A stretch of DNA of 64,000 nucleotides from Marivita sp003149565. Its GTDB lineage: Bacteria > Pseudomonadota > Alphaproteobacteria > Rhodobacterales > Rhodobacteraceae. Under the pieces are notes generated by a model. The model was not told the DNA's origin. It made no database searches and was given only the letters and a program-made list of their open reading frames with translations. Both the position numbers and the translations under genes were made by a program. This document shows, piece by piece, positions 8,314 through 16,312 of the stretch (positions are counted from its first letter, which is position 1; every line of letters begins with the position of its first letter). The stretch lies in NCBI RefSeq assembly GCF_965216415.1, contig NZ_CBDCFU010000002.1, one strand, 5' to 3'.

Positions 8314-10326
8314 ATGAAGGCTTTCGGTCATCGAGAACCACGCACCACGCTCCTGGCACTACTGGCCGTCATGCTCCTTTTCCCTGGTATGCGGGCTGCG
8401 GCGCGAACACCTCCAGAACTCGATCTAACAATTGACGTCGACAATACCAGCGGAGCATTTTCCGCCGTGGCAATCCTCAATGACCCCGTTGGCGATGTCG
8501 TGCTGCCGCGCACAGACTGGCTAGGAATCGAGGCGATAAAAGCGGGCAACCAGTCGCTGTCGTCGGACATCCTTGCAGAAGGTATAATATTGGGCGATGT
8601 GCACGATGGCAGGGACCTGCGCGTGATCATGTCCGGGCGCCTACCAGCCCCTGCGCAAGAACCGGCAGGGATATCATGGACCCCCGAGACGCTCTACGCG
8701 ATCGGAGCTTCATGGTTTCCGACCGATGACCTGGCGATCCGCAGCCATTATTTGTCCGTCACGATCGCAGCGTCGCATCGCATAGCCGCAACGGGGACGC
8801 TGGTCGCCGACGCAACCGAAGGTGCCAAGCGGCGCGTCCAGTTCGCCTTTACTGGGCGAAGCGAAGATCTTGCGTTTTTCGGCGGCCCTTACGTCTTGCA
8901 CAATGTTGAGCACGGCAGGCTCGCTTTGCGCACCTTTTTCGAGTCTGCGGATAGCGAGCTTTCGGAACGCTACCTTGGGGCGGTCGCAGACTATGTCGAC
9001 CGCTACGAGCGGGTTGTCGGCGCGTATCCATATGACGGGTTCTCCGTGGTCTCCGCACCCATTCCGGTCGGGCTCGGCTTTGCCGGGCTAACCTATGTCA
9101 GTCGCGATATTCTCCGCCATCCCTACATGACGGGCCGCTCGCTTGCGCATGAAGTGCTGCATAGCTGGTGGGGCAATGCAGTCGCGGTAGACTATGCGAG
9201 CGGCAACTGGGCCGAGGGCCTTACGACCTTCCAAGCGGATTACGCCCTGGCAGAAGAACAGGGCTCGGCGGCAGCCCGCGACATGCGCATCGGCTGGATC
9301 CGCGACCTTGCGCGCCGCTCAGATGATCGGATGCAACCTCTGACAGCTTTCCAGTCCTCCTCCCAAGCAGCCGACCAGAGCGAAGGCTACGGGAAGGCTG
9401 CTTTGGTTTTCCACATGCTGCGCGACGAGATTGGAGCCGAGGCATTCAGCGACGGTATCCGCATTTTCTACGATGCCAATCGCAACAAGATTGCCGGTTG
9501 GGCTGACCTTCGCGCTGGCTTCGAGGCCGGCGCAGGCAACGATCTCGGCTGGTTCTTTGACCAGTGGGTGACGCGGGCAGGCTTGCCCCGGATCCGAATA
9601 ACCGAAGCGGCGCAATCGGAAGCAGAGGACAGCACCCAGGTAGCGCTGACGATCCGGCAGGATGCACCGGCTTACAGGCTTCGCGTGCCTTTGATCTTCA
9701 AAATGACCACGGGGCAGTCGCTTTCGCGGGAAGCCCGGATAGAGGGTGAAGTGAGCAACGTACAATTCGCTCTTCCGGCGCCTGCGCTGTCCGTTACTCT
9801 TGATCCCGACTTTGATCTCGCCCGCTATCCGCTCGACCGGGAACTGGCGCCCATAATTGGCGCGCTTAGCGGCGCGGACCGTATCAGTGCCGTCGACGCA
9901 TCAGGTCTGGGGAAGGCTCGAAGAACGATCGAGTCTATGCTGAAACCGCTCCTGGGCGAACGCGGGTTGGACTGGGACAACGCGCCAACCTCCGAGGAAG
10001 GAGCGGCCACTCTGATCGTCGGTCTGGCCGATGACGTCACTTCTTGGCGACCAACCAATCTAGGGCCGATTCCCGATGCGCTGTTTGACGGGAGAACAAG
10101 GCTGTGGGTCGAGCAAGATGCCGCCGGGCGGTTATGGGCCTTTCTGTCGCTCGAGGATATGGCCTCACTCGCTGAAGATCTCCGTGCGGTTCGCTACTAC
10201 ACTGGTCAAAGCTATGTGGCCTTCGAGGCGGGGCGTGCTGTCGCACGCGGCGTTTGGATAGATAACGCAAATGCAGCTGCGGTTCACTTTGACCACGGTA
10301 AATTAAAGGGGGATGTGCACCGATGA
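8314..10326 (+). CDS. Exported M1-family-like zinc metallopeptidase
   Basis: The protein has 670 residues. A signal peptide or N-terminal anchor covers residues 10-30 (LLALLAVMLLFPGMRAAA). The zinc site is complete: HEVLH at 279-283 and the third ligand Glu301 in NWAEGLTTF, giving the HEXXH-X18-E spacing of clan MA(E). The context HSWWGNAVAVDYASGNW is the M1/gluzincin type. The classical GAMEN exopeptidase motif is replaced by GLGFAGLTYVSRDIL, so aminopeptidase specificity is uncertain. The C-terminal third has a beta-rich segment (residues 420-500) like the accessory domain of M1 enzymes. It overlaps the next gene by four bases (ATGA) and leads a three-gene operon. Confidence 0.8.
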   Translation: MKAFGHREPRTTLLALLAVMLLFPGMRAAARTPPELDLTIDVDNTSGAFSAVAILNDPVGDVVLPRTDWLGIEAIKAGNQSLSSDILAEGIILGDVHDGRDLRVIMSGRLPAPAQEPAGISWTPETLYAIGASWFPTDDLAIRSHYLSVTIAASHRIAATGTLVADATEGAKRRVQFAFTGRSEDLAFFGGPYVLHNVEHGRLALRTFFESADSELSERYLGAVADYVDRYERVVGAYPYDGFSVVSAPIPVGLGFAGLTYVSRDILRHPYMTGRSLAHEVLHSWWGNAVAVDYASGNWAEGLTTFQADYALAEEQGSAAARDMRIGWIRDLARRSDDRMQPLTAFQSSSQAADQSEGYGKAALVFHMLRDEIGAEAFSDGIRIFYDANRNKIAGWADLRAGFEAGAGNDLGWFFDQWVTRAGLPRIRITEAAQSEAEDSTQVALTIRQDAPAYRLRVPLIFKMTTGQSLSREARIEGEVSNVQFALPAPALSVTLDPDFDLARYPLDRELAPIIGALSGADRISAVDASGLGKARRTIESMLKPLLGERGLDWDNAPTSEEGAATLIVGLADDVTSWRPTNLGPIPDALFDGRTRLWVEQDAAGRLWAFLSLEDMASLAEDLRAVRYYTGQSYVAFEAGRAVARGVWIDNANAAAVHFDHGKLKGDVHR

Positions 10327-11444
10327 GAGACTGCGCTTCTTCCCGCTTTACAATAAAAGCTCTCATCAAGACGTGTATTGCGATAATGGGGCTGGTCGTA
10401 CCAGCAGCCGCAGCAGCTGGGATGATCGATGCGCTGCTGGATGAAGCAGCCGAAGCGCAGTTCGAGCCGCTCACTGGAAACTGGGTCCTTTCACTCCCGG
10501 CGGATCACGGGGCGCATCCGTCAGCGCGCGCGGAGACGTGGAGTCTGGCCGCCCATTTGGAGACGCCAGGGGGTGAAGAATATGATGTTTCCTGGTCGCT
10601 TGCGCGGTTCGGAATTGTGCCGCCAGAAGAGCGAAACGGTCGGTCGCCTTGGGACTTGGTCGAGTTGCATGCGGGACAGTTCCTTTTGTTCGACGCCGAA
10701 GGTGGAGCCGTCCATTCCGCCGTCAGGTTCAGTCGCTTGGCAGGCACAGCAGGCCACGACCCTGAGAAGCGGGAGGTCTGGCTGGACGAGTGGTCCCTTT
10801 TGTATGGTGCGGCGGGTATGGGAGAAGGCCTGAGCGTCCGTGCTTCTGGACCTGAGGCACTCGTCCACCTTAATCTCGTGCCGGAAAAGACAGCCCTGCG
10901 CGGCAATGAGGACTCTCAAGCTGCCACTAGGGGCTTCACCATGCCACGGCTATCCGTCGCGGGGACGCTGCAGACGCCTCACGCTACTGTCGAAGTTACC
11001 GGCACTGCTTGGCTGGACAGGCTCTGGGGCGACGTGCCACCCCCAGGCGGGCCAATCGCCTATGATCGCTTGACGCTGCACCTGTCAGACGGGACCGATA
11101 TTTCCGTCGTCCAGACACGACGCGCCGGCCGGGATGGCCTCGGAACCTTCGATAGTATCGTCGTGGGACCTGACGGACAGGCGTCGTATCTGGGAGATGA
11201 GGCGCTGGAGGTCGAGATTCTCGAGTGGCGCCAAGGGCAGACCGGGTCCAAGTATCCGGTTTCCTGGCGTCTGCAGGGTAAGGACTTTGATCTCAGCGTG
11301 ATCGCAGCGGCCCAAGGTGTACGGCAGGATTTCTTGACGCCTGTCTGGCAGGCTCCCGTCTCGGTCAATGGCCAAAGGGATGGCAAGTCGGTCGAAGGCA
11401 CAGGCATGCTTCTTTTATCGGGCTATGAGCAGCGAAAGCCGTGA
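10323..11444 (+). CDS. AttH/CrtC-like lipocalin-fold protein
   Basis: The protein has 373 residues with an N-terminal export signal (IMGLVVPAAAAAG, about residues 20-34). Residues 60-200 resemble the N-terminal lipocalin-like half of AttH/CrtC proteins (VSWSLARFG, then VELHAGQFLLFDAEGG). The second half has the family landmark of an acidic-Trp turn, GTAWLDRLWGD near residue 225, followed by YDRLTLHLSDGTDI and KYPVSWRL. CrtC is carotenoid 1,2-hydratase and AttH relatives are extracytoplasmic and of unknown activity, so only the fold class is claimed. It is coupled to both neighbours by overlapping start and stop codons. Confidence 0.72.
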   Translation: MRDCASSRFTIKALIKTCIAIMGLVVPAAAAAGMIDALLDEAAEAQFEPLTGNWVLSLPADHGAHPSARAETWSLAAHLETPGGEEYDVSWSLARFGIVPPEERNGRSPWDLVELHAGQFLLFDAEGGAVHSAVRFSRLAGTAGHDPEKREVWLDEWSLLYGAAGMGEGLSVRASGPEALVHLNLVPEKTALRGNEDSQAATRGFTMPRLSVAGTLQTPHATVEVTGTAWLDRLWGDVPPPGGPIAYDRLTLHLSDGTDISVVQTRRAGRDGLGTFDSIVVGPDGQASYLGDEALEVEILEWRQGQTGSKYPVSWRLQGKDFDLSVIAAAQGVRQDFLTPVWQAPVSVNGQRDGKSVEGTGMLLLSGYEQRKP

Positions 11445-12832
11445 CGATGCGCTTGAACCCACTCGGATTGATCTTGGCAGTACTGCTCGCCGGTTGCCGC
11501 GAAGAAACGGAAGGGTCCTACCGATCCGAGGTCGGCTCAGTGCCAGCGATGGAGCAACGGGACGGCGATCCCGACGCAGGCTACGACGCTCTGGTAAACG
11601 AGCCCTACGTCTCGTGCGGCATTCCCTATGAAGCATTCCAGCGGATTTTTCCCGAGACGGATCCCGCCGATCGGTTGCCCGGTCGCGACGGCCTCAATGC
11701 CGATCTGCCTTATGCCTTTACCGCGCATGAGAACAACGATGGCGTTACGATCGTGTCGAGTAACTGTCTGACATGCCACGCAACTCGTATCGAAGATGAA
11801 ATCGTGATTGGTCTCGGCAATGAGTTCGCGGACTTTACGCATGACCCGCGCCGCCTCGCGCTGCAAGCCGGTACTTACGTGCGAGGCAATGCCGAGACAC
11901 AGGCGTGGGAACGGTGGGCTGACCGCGTCGAAGGCATCGCCCCATACATCCAGACGCGGACAATTGGAGTGAACCCGGCGCCAAACTTGACGTGGGCGCT
12001 GATGGCGCATCGGGATCCGGAGACGCTCGAATGGTCAAACGCGCCCCTCATCGCCCCACCGCCGGAAGACCCACTGCCGATCAGCGTACCGCCATGGTGG
12101 AACATGCGACACAAGACGGCCATGTTTTACACTACGATCGGACGGGGCGATCATTCGACCTTCATGCTGCTGGCCTCCATGCTTTGCGTTGACAGCGTTG
12201 AGGAATTCAGAGCTGTCGACACCTACGCAGGCGACGTACGAGCTTACCTCGCATCGCTCGAAGCCCCCGACTATCCATTCGAAATCGACACAGACTTGGC
12301 CCGTACCGGCGCTAAGCTTTATTCACGGGAATGCGCCGAGTGCCATGGTGAGGGCGACGACTACCCCAACCGTGTTTATCCGTTAGACGAGATCGGAACC
12401 GACACTGCATATGCGCGTGCGGCGACCGACGGATCGCGGGACCGCTTCTACGAATGGATCGCGCGCTCTCCTTATGGCGATGAACAGAGCGCGGCGCCTG
12501 CACCTGGTTATATCGCTCCGCCGCTCGATGGCGTTTGGGCGACAGCCCCCTATCTGCACAACGGTTCAGTTCCAAATCTTCGCTTGCTGCTACGCCCTGA
12601 CGCCCGACCAAACTATTGGCGCCATGTCCGACCGCGCATCTATGACGAGGCCGCCGTTGGATGGAGATATGAGCGGCTACAAGCTGGCCAAGACGCTGTA
12701 GACGATGCTGCGGCGCGGCGTGAGATCTATGACACGACGCTACCGGGGTACGGCAACAAGGGACACCGTTTCGGCGCGGAGCTTTTAGAAACAGAGGTAA
12801 AGGCGATAATCGAGTTTCTCAAAACACACTGA
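11441..12832 (+). CDS. Di-heme c-type cytochrome lipoprotein, RoxA/peroxidase-like
   Basis: The protein has about 463 residues and a lipoprotein signal (LILAVLLAGC, lipobox Cys near residue 19). Two haem-attachment motifs are present: CLTCH near residue 109 and CAECH near residue 298. Between and after them are features of the di-heme peroxidase/RoxA group: VPPWWNMRHKTAMF, APDYPFEID, and GYIAPPLDGVWATAPYLHNG followed by SVPNLRLLL. Expected location is the periplasm, tethered to a membrane, as an electron carrier or haem oxidoreductase. The GTG at 11441 overlaps the previous stop; an ATG six bases later is an alternative start. It closes the operon; no terminator is obvious in the 262 bases downstream. 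Confidence 0.82.
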   Translation: MTMRLNPLGLILAVLLAGCREETEGSYRSEVGSVPAMEQRDGDPDAGYDALVNEPYVSCGIPYEAFQRIFPETDPADRLPGRDGLNADLPYAFTAHENNDGVTIVSSNCLTCHATRIEDEIVIGLGNEFADFTHDPRRLALQAGTYVRGNAETQAWERWADRVEGIAPYIQTRTIGVNPAPNLTWALMAHRDPETLEWSNAPLIAPPPEDPLPISVPPWWNMRHKTAMFYTTIGRGDHSTFMLLASMLCVDSVEEFRAVDTYAGDVRAYLASLEAPDYPFEIDTDLARTGAKLYSRECAECHGEGDDYPNRVYPLDEIGTDTAYARAATDGSRDRFYEWIARSPYGDEQSAAPAPGYIAPPLDGVWATAPYLHNGSVPNLRLLLRPDARPNYWRHVRPRIYDEAAVGWRYERLQAGQDAVDDAAARREIYDTTLPGYGNKGHRFGAELLETEVKAIIEFLKTH

Positions 12833-13094
12833 AAATAATCCCTATACCGGTTGCCAAAAATTGATCGAAACCATCACATTGGTTCCCTGAGCTTACAGCG
12901 TTAGGCTTGTCCGGCGCTGTCATTCATCCCGGATTGTCACGTTCAAAGCTATTGCCCTGAGGAGCTAGACTGGACGGGTCGCGGTTTGATGCCGCTCGTT
13001 TGTCATAACAGCTGACCTGCCCTCCGCGAAATCCCACACGGTGATGTAGAGGTTGCGCCAACTCTGACCACATCGCCCGTCCCGGAGATGAGTT

Positions 13095-14177
13095 TCATGT
13101 TGGTAATCCACATGAGTTCAACAAACCGAGTAGTTTCTTGAGATCAGTTTTACGACGATACGGGTAGCGGCGAACCAAACTTGCGGCTGAACACTCGGGA
13201 TCGAGCGAAATGACTTCCGCACCGATCATGGCCGCTTCGTCATGGCGATTTTGCGCTGCAAGTATGCCTGCAAGCAGAACACGGGCCTCAAGACGATCGG
13301 GCTTTCTCCGTAGCAATTCACGCGCAGCCGCTTCGGCCATTTCAAATCGCCCAAGATCACGATACGCGGCAGCAAGGATTTCGACCCACCAGGATGCGTA
13401 GACAGGCGCTGCACGGATCGCGAAATTGACCCTATCAAGTGCCTCCCCGGGCCGCCCGTACCAGAGAAGGATGTTCGCATAGAGTGCATTGGTGGTCGCA
13501 CATTGCGGCCTGATTGAGATGGCCTCTTCTGCAAGTCTCAAGGCTTCTTCATGCTCGTTTCGCAGAAGGCTAACATGCGCCAGGATCGCATGAGCCTGAC
13601 CGTCTGCATCCTCGAGTCGACTTGCTCGTTCACCCCATTCATCGGCGGCGGCGAGACTGACGGCTTCGTCTTCGCTCCATCCCATGGTCGCATCCCAGTA
13701 ATGGCAAAACGAGACAAGTGTCGGTCCTAGAGTGACATCGGGCGAAATCTCGCTGACACGCTCGAAGAGCCGGCGCGCGGAAGCTACGCTCTGCTTATCG
13801 AATTGCATGAGATGCTCGAGGCCTTTGTAATAGAGCGCAAGCGCATCTGGATTTCGGAGGGTCTTTCTCCAGACCCGGGCTTGCTCTCCCCGAGCGAGCG
13901 TGACGTCCAACATCGCGACAATGCGTTCCACGATCTCGTCGGGGATGATGAAGTCCTCATCAAGATCCCGATCATAGTGGTCGCTCCACACCACTTGGCC
14001 GGTTAGTCCATCAGTCAGCTCAGCGGAAACACGGATACGATGCGTGGCCCCACGAACAGCACCTGTCAGCACATAACGCACCCCCATGTCGGTTGAGATT
14101 TGCTCCGGCCCCGCATCCTGACCAGAATAGATTGCCGCGCTGCCGGCTGCGATGACGAAGAGGCCCGAAATCTTCAC
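13095..14177 (-). CDS. C-terminal half of a frameshifted SARP-type regulator: TolB-like and TPR domains
   Basis: The 360-residue frame begins inside a known domain. Its first 90 residues (VRYVLTGAVRGATHRIRVSA, then VVWSDHYDRDLDEDFIIPDE) are the TolB-like N-terminal module that in this family follows a SARP DNA-binding domain. Residues 110-340 are tetratricopeptide-like helices with repeated A-x-Y and A-L-x-x-A patterns. In the same frame the coding sequence can be followed upstream to about 14228 (HLAHLAEGLRIDIQSALVKI), where it meets the other half in a different frame. The two frames differ by one base, so either the gene is inactivated, or the sequence has an error, or frameshifting joins them. 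It may not be translated alone, as no ribosome site was found ahead of the ATG at 14177. Confidence 0.65.
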   Translation of the reverse strand: MKISGLFVIAAGSAAIYSGQDAGPEQISTDMGVRYVLTGAVRGATHRIRVSAELTDGLTGQVVWSDHYDRDLDEDFIIPDEIVERIVAMLDVTLARGEQARVWRKTLRNPDALALYYKGLEHLMQFDKQSVASARRLFERVSEISPDVTLGPTLVSFCHYWDATMGWSEDEAVSLAAADEWGERASRLEDADGQAHAILAHVSLLRNEHEEALRLAEEAISIRPQCATTNALYANILLWYGRPGEALDRVNFAIRAAPVYASWWVEILAAAYRDLGRFEMAEAAARELLRRKPDRLEARVLLAGILAAQNRHDEAAMIGAEVISLDPECSAASLVRRYPYRRKTDLKKLLGLLNSCGLPT

Positions 14178-15109
14178 CAGCGCACTTTGGATATCGATGC
14201 GCAGCCCTTCAGCGAGATGGGCAAGGTGCCACCTGAAAGATCACGGAAAGGTGCCAAGATGAGAGAGGGCTCAGGCGGAATCTCAAGCTCGATCCCAAGG
14301 GTACCAAGTTCCGTTTCGTGATCGTCAGGCAGCTCGGTCCGGCTTTCGGTTGGGCTAACTTCAGTAGCCGGCTTGGCACGCTCCAGCCTGATGCGCGACC
14401 TGAGCGCGATCGTCTCGGGCTGCGGCCGTACTCCAAGCTCGCGTTCCAGGAGATCACGGACTTTGGTGAATTGCCTGAGCGCTGCATCATGACGACCTTG
14501 CATTGCATAGGCAGACATTAGGCTACGATGGGCCTGCTCATTCAGCAGGTCGTTCTCGAGAAGCTGTGTACTGAAGCTGACGAGCCGGGCTGGGTCGCAC
14601 GAAACGGCCGGGTCGGTGAGCAAGTTTGTGAGACCAGCGGTCATGAGGTTACGGAGCCGCTCCCGCTCGGTCCTGAGCCACGCTTCGAAAGCGTCCTCTC
14701 GAATGTTGAACCCTTCGAGCAGATCGCCGACATAGAGGGACGATGCCGCTTCGAGCGACGCCGCATCCGTCATGGCAATCACTTTCTCAAACTCCCAGAC
14801 ATCGACTGAAACGAGAGCGGGATCGAGCCGGACAATGCCACCATCGACGACGAGCGCGTCGTCAAGGCTCCGACGCAACAGTGAAAGGGCTTGACGCAGG
14901 CTGGCACGGGCTTGGTCATCCGGCCGATCTTCCCAGAAAAGCGCGGCGAGACGCTCCCGACTGATGCCTCTTGAACCGTGCAAAGCGATGCACGCGGCAA
15001 GCGCCTTTGCCTTGCGAGGCACGAATTTCGCATCGGGTCCCTCAAGTTGAAGGCCGCCCATCAGCCGCAAGACGTGTCTACCAGATGGTGTTTTGCTCAT
15101 TGCGGGCAT
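14174..15109 (-). CDS. N-terminal half of a frameshifted SARP/BTAD transcriptional regulator
   Basis: Residues 1-100 form a winged-helix of the OmpR/SARP type (LRLMGGLQLEG, FVPRKAKALAACIALHG, LFWEDRPDDQARASLRQALS). Residues 110-240 form a bacterial transcriptional activation domain (VWEFEKVIAMTDAASLEAAS, YVGDLLEGF, FEAWLRTERERLRNL, LENDLLNEQAHRSLMSAY, then LERELGVRPQPETIALRSRI). After PEPSLILAPFRDLSGG the family sequence should continue into the TolB-like module, but the frame runs out after about 20 unrelated residues at 14174. The continuation is found one base out of phase. GGAG eight bases ahead of the ATG at 15109 supports that start; the frame itself is open from a GTG at 15124. Confidence 0.7.
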   Translation of the reverse strand: MPAMSKTPSGRHVLRLMGGLQLEGPDAKFVPRKAKALAACIALHGSRGISRERLAALFWEDRPDDQARASLRQALSLLRRSLDDALVVDGGIVRLDPALVSVDVWEFEKVIAMTDAASLEAASSLYVGDLLEGFNIREDAFEAWLRTERERLRNLMTAGLTNLLTDPAVSCDPARLVSFSTQLLENDLLNEQAHRSLMSAYAMQGRHDAALRQFTKVRDLLERELGVRPQPETIALRSRIRLERAKPATEVSPTESRTELPDDHETELGTLGIELEIPPEPSLILAPFRDLSGGTLPISLKGCASISKVRW

Positions 15110-15289
15110 GTTCCACTCCGTCACGAGACATACTCGGTCAGGTCGCTTGCTGTCACAACCGCTAAGACCGGGTGCGCGCCAATGCCTAGCACGAAATCAC
15201 GCCGACGTTACGCTCGCTTTGACGCCTCACTGACGGCCAAGGGTGATGGTCCACCTCAGAAGTGTCAAATCAACTGAGGAGAGACAACA

Positions 15290-15448
15290 ATGTTCCCGAC
15301 TTACGACATGAATCCGATCGCCATCCAGAAAATGCAAGAGGAGCGCATGGCCGCGATGGCGAACAAAAAGCCGTTGGCGATCTCGGCCATTCCACCGACA
15401 GTGGGATCAATCTGCGTCCTGGCGATTGCAGTGATCATTACAGTCTGA
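15290..15448 (+). CDS. 52-residue membrane peptide, divergent from the SARP gene
   Basis: A strong ribosome site (TGAGGAGAGACAACA) stands directly ahead of ATG at 15290. The product is Met-rich and amphipathic in its first half (MFPTYDMNPIAIQKMQEERM, then AAMANKKP) and ends in one hydrophobic segment (VGSICVLAIAVIITV). It therefore looks like a single-span membrane or secreted peptide. I do not recognise the family. Divergent placement from a SARP-type regulator suggests it could be a target of that regulator. The good ribosome site is the main argument that it is real; codon evidence is limited by length. Confidence 0.5.
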   Translation: MFPTYDMNPIAIQKMQEERMAAMANKKPLAISAIPPTVGSICVLAIAVIITV

Positions 15449-15957
15449 GCTGGAAGTATCCAGTGAATAGGCCAAACCTGTGCTCTCTCCACCTATCGGT
15501 CTGTCGTAAGCATGCTGGGGGCCTTGCAACGTTGCGGCGAATGACAAGTCTGAAGGGCCGCGCTGCAACATCCGACATCCCCATTGAACGACATGTGTGG
15601 GGCAGCCGCAACGGCTCCGGTAGGCGGGTCGGTCCTGCCCACTTGCTGCAACTGCTCGGAGTATCCTTAGCGAGGAAGACAGCAGCCACGTATGGATCAA
15701 AGTACGCAATCCCTAACCTTGCAGCCTTCAACATTGGCGGTAATGCATAGAGCCGCCTTTTATGCCGATTGTTTCAAATTCTTGCCGCTCGCCGCGGTCA
15801 GCACTCAATCGCGCCAATTGGATCCCATGATCAGTCGCCCTTAGCCGCAACAAGTCATACCTTGCACCGACCTCAGATCGCAGGTCGCGTTCGCTACCCA
15901 CTGCCTCCATCGTTCATCACTGCTGGTAATCCGAAGATGCGCGCGATCTGATCGCTG
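15449..15957. other. Gene-poor stretch between the small peptide gene and the integrase remnant
   Basis: No frame in these 509 bases has a recognisable motif or ribosome site on either strand. Base composition is like the surroundings and no strong hairpin is seen. It is probably decayed sequence left by an earlier insertion at the tRNA-Glu target, because an integrase tail follows directly. Confidence 0.4.
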
Positions 15958-16173
15958 CATGGTATCCACAAGCGCCGCGCAGAGCAAATCGCGGAGGCGT
16001 CGGGATCGGTATACGAAGTCATGGCCTACCTGTCTCATAGCGATCCCAAAACCGCCGCGATTTACACCAAGGGTCTGGATCGGGCGAAACTCGCCGAGCG
16101 GGCATTTGTACGCGCCGAGGCGGCCGCAGAACCCCGGAGTGTCCCACGCGTCGAAAAATCGACGGGGCATTGA
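15958..16173 (+). pseudogene. 3' remnant of a tyrosine recombinase (phage integrase)
   Basis: From 15958 the plus frame reads HGIHKRRAEQIAEASGS, VYEVMAYLSHSDPKTAAIYT and KGLDRAKLAERAF, then stops at 16173. This is the C-terminal end of an integrase catalytic domain: an H-x-x-(K/R)-R-like block, a modified L-x-H-(S/K) block and the Tyr nucleophile in AAIYT. A stop codon lies immediately upstream in frame and the rest of the gene is missing, so only about 70 of some 400 codons survive. It ends 36 bases from the left attachment repeat of the present island, the position expected for an integrase of a previous element at the same tRNA. Its sequence differs from that of the intact integrase at 16294, so it is not a recent duplicate. 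Confidence 0.75.
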
Positions 16174-16209
16174 ACCCTGTAAGGTCGAGTAAAATAACAA
16201 TAAATCGGA

Positions 16210-16230
16210 AAAGTGGCAGCCCGTAGGGGA
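16210..16230. repeat. Left attachment site, copy of the tRNA-Glu 3' end
   Basis: These 21 bases (starting AAAGTGGCAG, ending CGTAGGGGA) are identical to 23615-23635. The right copy includes the CCA, the acceptor strand and part of the T-arm of tRNA-Glu. Sequence beyond the repeat diverges at once on both sides, which marks the crossover core. This copy adjoins the integrase gene. Confidence 0.85.
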
Positions 16231-16289
16231 CGAGACGACATGACTCCGTAAGCCTATAATTTCCATGTATACTTATACTTAGTAGGTAG

Positions 16290-16312
16290 ATGTATGGGAA
16301 AAATGTATGGGA
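16290..16312. repeat. Left internal repeat, putative integrase arm-binding site
   Basis: A 23-base motif made of two tandem TGTATGGGA units separated by AAAA begins 60 bases inside the left core. A copy with one mismatch lies 51 bases inside the right core at 23542-23564, in the same orientation. Near-symmetric placement fits arm-type sites for a tyrosine integrase. It overlaps the first possible start codon of the integrase gene, so the integrase may repress itself. Confidence 0.5.
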
